Shown here piece after piece: positions 5,989 through 8,175 of a stretch of 8,175 bases of DNA. The stretch comes from Acidobacterium sp. GTDB lineage: Bacteria > Acidobacteriota > Terriglobia > Terriglobales > Acidobacteriaceae. Below the pieces are notes generated by a model, which searched no databases, was not told the DNA's origin, and was given only the letters and a program-made list of their open reading frames with translations. The position numbers were made by a program, and so were the translations under genes. The stretch covers positions 23,086 through 31,260 of the forward strand of contig PMAM01000128.1 in NCBI GenBank assembly GCA_003152595.1, in the 5' to 3' direction. Position 1 is the stretch's first letter, and every line of letters begins with the position of its first letter.

Positions 5989-6012
5989 CCCGTTAACTCA
6001 TCCGCCTTGGGC

Positions 6013-7080
6013 TTAATCGACGGCCGCGACCATCGGTTGTGCCCGCCGGTCCTCCGCCACCGCCTGCGCCACCGCATTCAGGATCGTCTGCACCACCAGT
6101 TCCGGCTCATCCAGATGGATCCAGTGCAGGCTGCGCTCGGCGATCATATGCCGCCCACGCGGCCCGTACTGGTCCATGTTCGCCGGCGGAGCCGCGCTTG
6201 CCGGCGTTAGAACCGTGACCGGCACGTCGCCGATCGCCTCCGCCTCGTGCATCTCGAGCGCCGTCGCCTCCACCGCCTCCAGATGCGCCAGCAGCCCCCG
6301 ATAGAATCGCGGCGCCGACCAGTGCGCCGCAATCGACGGCCGCACCTCTGCCGGCATCTTGCCGATCTCCGTGTCCAGCCGCTGCGCGAGGAACTCACCC
6401 TGCCGCCCCGCCAGCCGAATCAGGAACCCCGAGAACCGCGCCGACCGGCAGAAGTGGGATCGTGCCGCCAGCCGCGTTATCCCCACCCGCGCAAAAACGC
6501 CGCCCACCCGCGTCAGCCGCTGCGCTCGCCTCACCCGCCCATCCGCGCCCGCGTTGAACGGCGGCCATTCGACGGGCCGCATCGGATCGATCAGAATCAG
6601 CGCAGCCATCTCCTCCGCACACTCGAGCGCAAACCGCTGCATCACCAGCCCTCCGAAAGAGTGCCCCACCAGAACCCAGGGCGGCTCGATCCCCGCCGCC
6701 CGCAGCAACTCCCGCAGTTCACGCGCCACATGCCTCGGCGTCCGCTCCGACGTGCACGCGCTGCTCCAGCCCAGTCCGCACCGGTCATAGGCCACGGTGT
6801 GCACCCGCTCCGCCAGCGCCGTCTGGATATGCAGCCAGTTCAGGCTCGTCGCCCCAAACCCCGACTCGAAGATCACCGCCGGTCCTCGCCCGCGCGGGCC
6901 CCTCTCCACCATATAGAGCTGGCGTCCCTCGCCAATTCCGACCAGACGCCCCGGCTTCATCAGCTTCCTTCGATCCACGCCGCCGCCGATCCACTCATAA
7001 AGGAGTCCCGCGAGAAGGAGCAGAGCCGCGAGCAGTGCAGCAGAGGCGACGATGAACAGAACTCTGAGAAGAATCGTCAT
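6013..7080 (-). CDS. Membrane-anchored alpha/beta-hydrolase
   Basis: This is a 355-residue serine hydrolase of the alpha/beta fold (esterase, lipase or haloperoxidase-like). An N-terminal membrane segment (about 4-27, very Leu/Ala-rich) is followed by the catalytic domain, which probably faces the periplasm. Visible hallmarks: oxyanion-region ESGFGATS (72-79), AYDRCGLGWSS (97-107), nucleophile elbow GHSFGG (139-144) with Ser141, and SLHWIHLDEPELV (317-329) with His319 as likely catalytic His. The acid is less clear. The usual place before the His (VTVLTPASAAPP) has no Asp, so D165 in LILIDP after strand 6 is a candidate. A cap of roughly 100 residues lies between. The start ATG overlaps the stop of the upstream gene (ATGA, 7077-7080), so translation is probably coupled. 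The substrate is unknown; the partners suggest envelope-related work. Confidence 0.9.
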   Translation of the reverse strand: MTILLRVLFIVASAALLAALLLLAGLLYEWIGGGVDRRKLMKPGRLVGIGEGRQLYMVERGPRGRGPAVIFESGFGATSLNWLHIQTALAERVHTVAYDRCGLGWSSACTSERTPRHVARELRELLRAAGIEPPWVLVGHSFGGLVMQRFALECAEEMAALILIDPMRPVEWPPFNAGADGRVRRAQRLTRVGGVFARVGITRLAARSHFCRSARFSGFLIRLAGRQGEFLAQRLDTEIGKMPAEVRPSIAAHWSAPRFYRGLLAHLEAVEATALEMHEAEAIGDVPVTVLTPASAAPPANMDQYGPRGRHMIAERSLHWIHLDEPELVVQTILNAVAQAVAEDRRAQPMVAAVD

Positions 7081-7883
7081 CGCCCCGCCTCACTCGCGGA
7101 GTCCACCGCCGTCAGGTTGAAATCCTTCCGCGTCAAATGCGCGTGCGGCGAGCCATGATCGATCAGCAGAATCGTCGACCCCGGCTTGCCCTCCAGCTTC
7201 GCTTCCACCTGCCGCGAAAGCCACAGCCCGCCGATCTGCTCCAGGTCGTAGAACACGAATTGCTTCGCCGGGCCGCCGTTCTTCGGCACCGCCTCCACGT
7301 ACACCGGCGCGCCGGTCTTCTGATCCATCCACGTCGTGACGGACGAGTACGAAGTCGGCTGTCCCGGCCCCGGCTCGCTCTTCAGCACAAAGCACTCCCG
7401 TGCTCCGTACTTCGCAGGCGCCAGCACCGTCTGCTTCGCCCAGAAGAATTGCCCATCCGCAAAATCCTCGGGATAAAACAATGTCCCCGCCACGCCCTCG
7501 CCCCAGTGCTCCGGTGACAAACGCTCCGGCGTTTTCTCTCCCGTCCGCAGCGCTTCAATCGTTGTGTGTCCGCTCTCGTTCTGCGTCAGCAGGTACCGTT
7601 CGCGCTTGCGGTCCGGCGTCGTCACCGTGATCATCGTGCGCAGCCCATCGGGGAAGGAGTGCGAAGCGAGCGCCAGAGAATTGTTGGTCCGCGTTCCATT
7701 CCCGGCGACAATCGTCAGCCGCCCCGCCGCGCGCACATCCGACTTCCACACACGCGCCCGCGCGCTGGCCAGCACTGCCTTCAGCGATCCCGAGGGCGCC
7801 GGCTTCGCGGCGGTCTGCGCGAAACCTGCCGAACAAACGAGAATCGCCACCAAAGTCCGCCCGACCGGCCAGATCAGTCGCAT
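7077..7883 (-). CDS. LolA-like outer-membrane lipoprotein-sorting protein
   Basis: The 268-residue exported protein has a signal peptide to about residue 22 (LVAILVCSAGFA); C17 lacks a proper lipobox, so it is probably soluble in the periplasm. The mature chain is beta-rich. It has the layout of the LolA-like 'outer membrane lipoprotein-sorting protein' group: GRLTIVAG (54-61), RTMITVTTPDRKRERYLL (82-99), VTTWMDQKTGAPVYVE (182-197) and FYDLEQIGGLWLSRQVEA (211-228). The W-[MV]-D...GAPVYVE segment and the closing 'gG.W....' strand are the best signatures. Such proteins are thought to cradle acyl chains or hydrophobic molecules between membranes. The gene overlaps the ABC ATPase upstream by 10 bp and the hydrolase downstream by 4 bp. 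This fits a carrier working with a LolCDE/MacB-like transporter. The assignment is from fold-style motifs and context. Confidence 0.83.
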   Translation of the reverse strand: MRLIWPVGRTLVAILVCSAGFAQTAAKPAPSGSLKAVLASARARVWKSDVRAAGRLTIVAGNGTRTNNSLALASHSFPDGLRTMITVTTPDRKRERYLLTQNESGHTTIEALRTGEKTPERLSPEHWGEGVAGTLFYPEDFADGQFFWAKQTVLAPAKYGARECFVLKSEPGPGQPTSYSSVTTWMDQKTGAPVYVEAVPKNGGPAKQFVFYDLEQIGGLWLSRQVEAKLEGKPGSTILLIDHGSPHAHLTRKDFNLTAVDSASEAGR

Positions 7884-8175
7884 ATCCGCCCATCCCTCAT
7901 CGCCACATGCCGATGCGCCGTCGCCGCGATATCCAGATCGTGCGTCACCATGATCAGCGTCGTCCCATAACGCTCCTGCACCTGTGCCAGAAGCTCAAGG
8001 ATCTTCGCCGAGTTCACGCTGTCCAGGTTCCCCGTCGGCTCATCGGCCAGCAGCACCCGCGGTTCGTTCACCAGCGCGCGCGCGATGGCCACCCGTTGCC
8101 GCTCCCCGGCCGAAAGCTGCGTGGGATACTGCCGCAGCCGCTGCTCCAGCCCCAGCTCCACCAGCAGCGCCCGCG
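7874..8175 (-). CDS. ABC transporter ATP-binding protein, LolD/MacB type (C-terminal part)
   Basis: The C-terminal 99 or so residues are in the window; Walker A lies beyond the right edge. The signature LSAGERQRVAIARAL, Walker B VLLADEPTGNLDS and H-loop MVTHD are all present. DEPTGNLDS is typical of the LolD/MacB (FtsE-like) branch, whose members power FtsX-fold permeases acting on lipoproteins, peptides or other envelope substrates. The signature has SAGE where most LolD proteins have SGGQ. The coding frame is open to the edge; a GTG at 8161 is an internal Val codon. Its stop overlaps the LolA-like gene by 10 bp, so it belongs to the same operon. A permease gene is expected just upstream, outside the window. 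Confidence 0.96.
   Translation of the reverse strand, partial: RALLVELGLEQRLRQYPTQLSAGERQRVAIARALVNEPRVLLADEPTGNLDSVNSAKILELLAQVQERYGTTLIMVTHDLDIAATAHRHVAMRDGRICD

Noticed and set aside
6247..7158. 303-codon plus-strand ORF opposite the hydrolase
   Set aside because: The product is Arg/Pro/His-rich with no domain, while the minus strand encodes an intact hydrolase with catalytic motifs. Shadow frame.
8159..8161. GTG as start codon of the ABC ATPase
   Set aside because: The frame stays open to the right edge. A start here would leave out most of the nucleotide-binding domain, including Walker A, so this is an internal Val codon of a gene cut by the window.

Overview
The window looks like chromosomal DNA from a GC-rich Gram-negative bacterium, most plausibly an acidobacterium (class Terriglobia). 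Grounds for this are strong G/C at third codon positions, exported proteins of outer-membrane type, a TonB-dependent receptor carrying an N-terminal carboxypeptidase-regulatory-like domain, and an ABC ATPase / LolA-like / hydrolase cluster. The taxonomic call is inference from gene style; no rRNA or other marker is present.

Layout, left to right. Positions 1-149 (minus) hold the signal-peptide end of an exported, probably Ig-like protein. Positions 150-561 are non-coding, with a perfect 7-bp-arm palindrome. A secreted NTF2/SnoaL-like protein (562-1008, minus) is divergent from the ribosome-assembly GTPase EngB (1085-1684, plus). EngB converges, with only 6 bp between stop codons, on a stand-alone response-regulator receiver (1691-2080, minus).

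The centre (2260-5168) is the most informative part. A near-consensus sigma-70-type promoter drives a complete cobalamin (AdoCbl-type) riboswitch. A terminator-like hairpin with a short U-tract follows, then a second hairpin abutting the Shine-Dalgarno, then an 842-residue TonB-dependent outer-membrane receptor. The riboswitch makes a B12 or other corrinoid the likely cargo, so this is a self-contained BtuB-like uptake unit shut off by its own ligand.

A periplasmic YbhB/YbcL-type (PEBP) protein follows (5328-5957, plus). It meets a minus-strand operon running in from the right edge: ABC-transporter ATPase (partial), LolA-like outer-membrane lipoprotein-sorting protein, and membrane-anchored alpha/beta hydrolase. 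Each gene overlaps the next (10 bp, then 4 bp), implying translational coupling.

No mobile element, CRISPR array, tRNA or rRNA was seen. I do not see a wholly new system. The points most worth a second look are the layered expression platform of the riboswitch, including an 8-nt sequence shared by the B12 box and the Shine-Dalgarno, and two short protein-like reading frames in leader regions.
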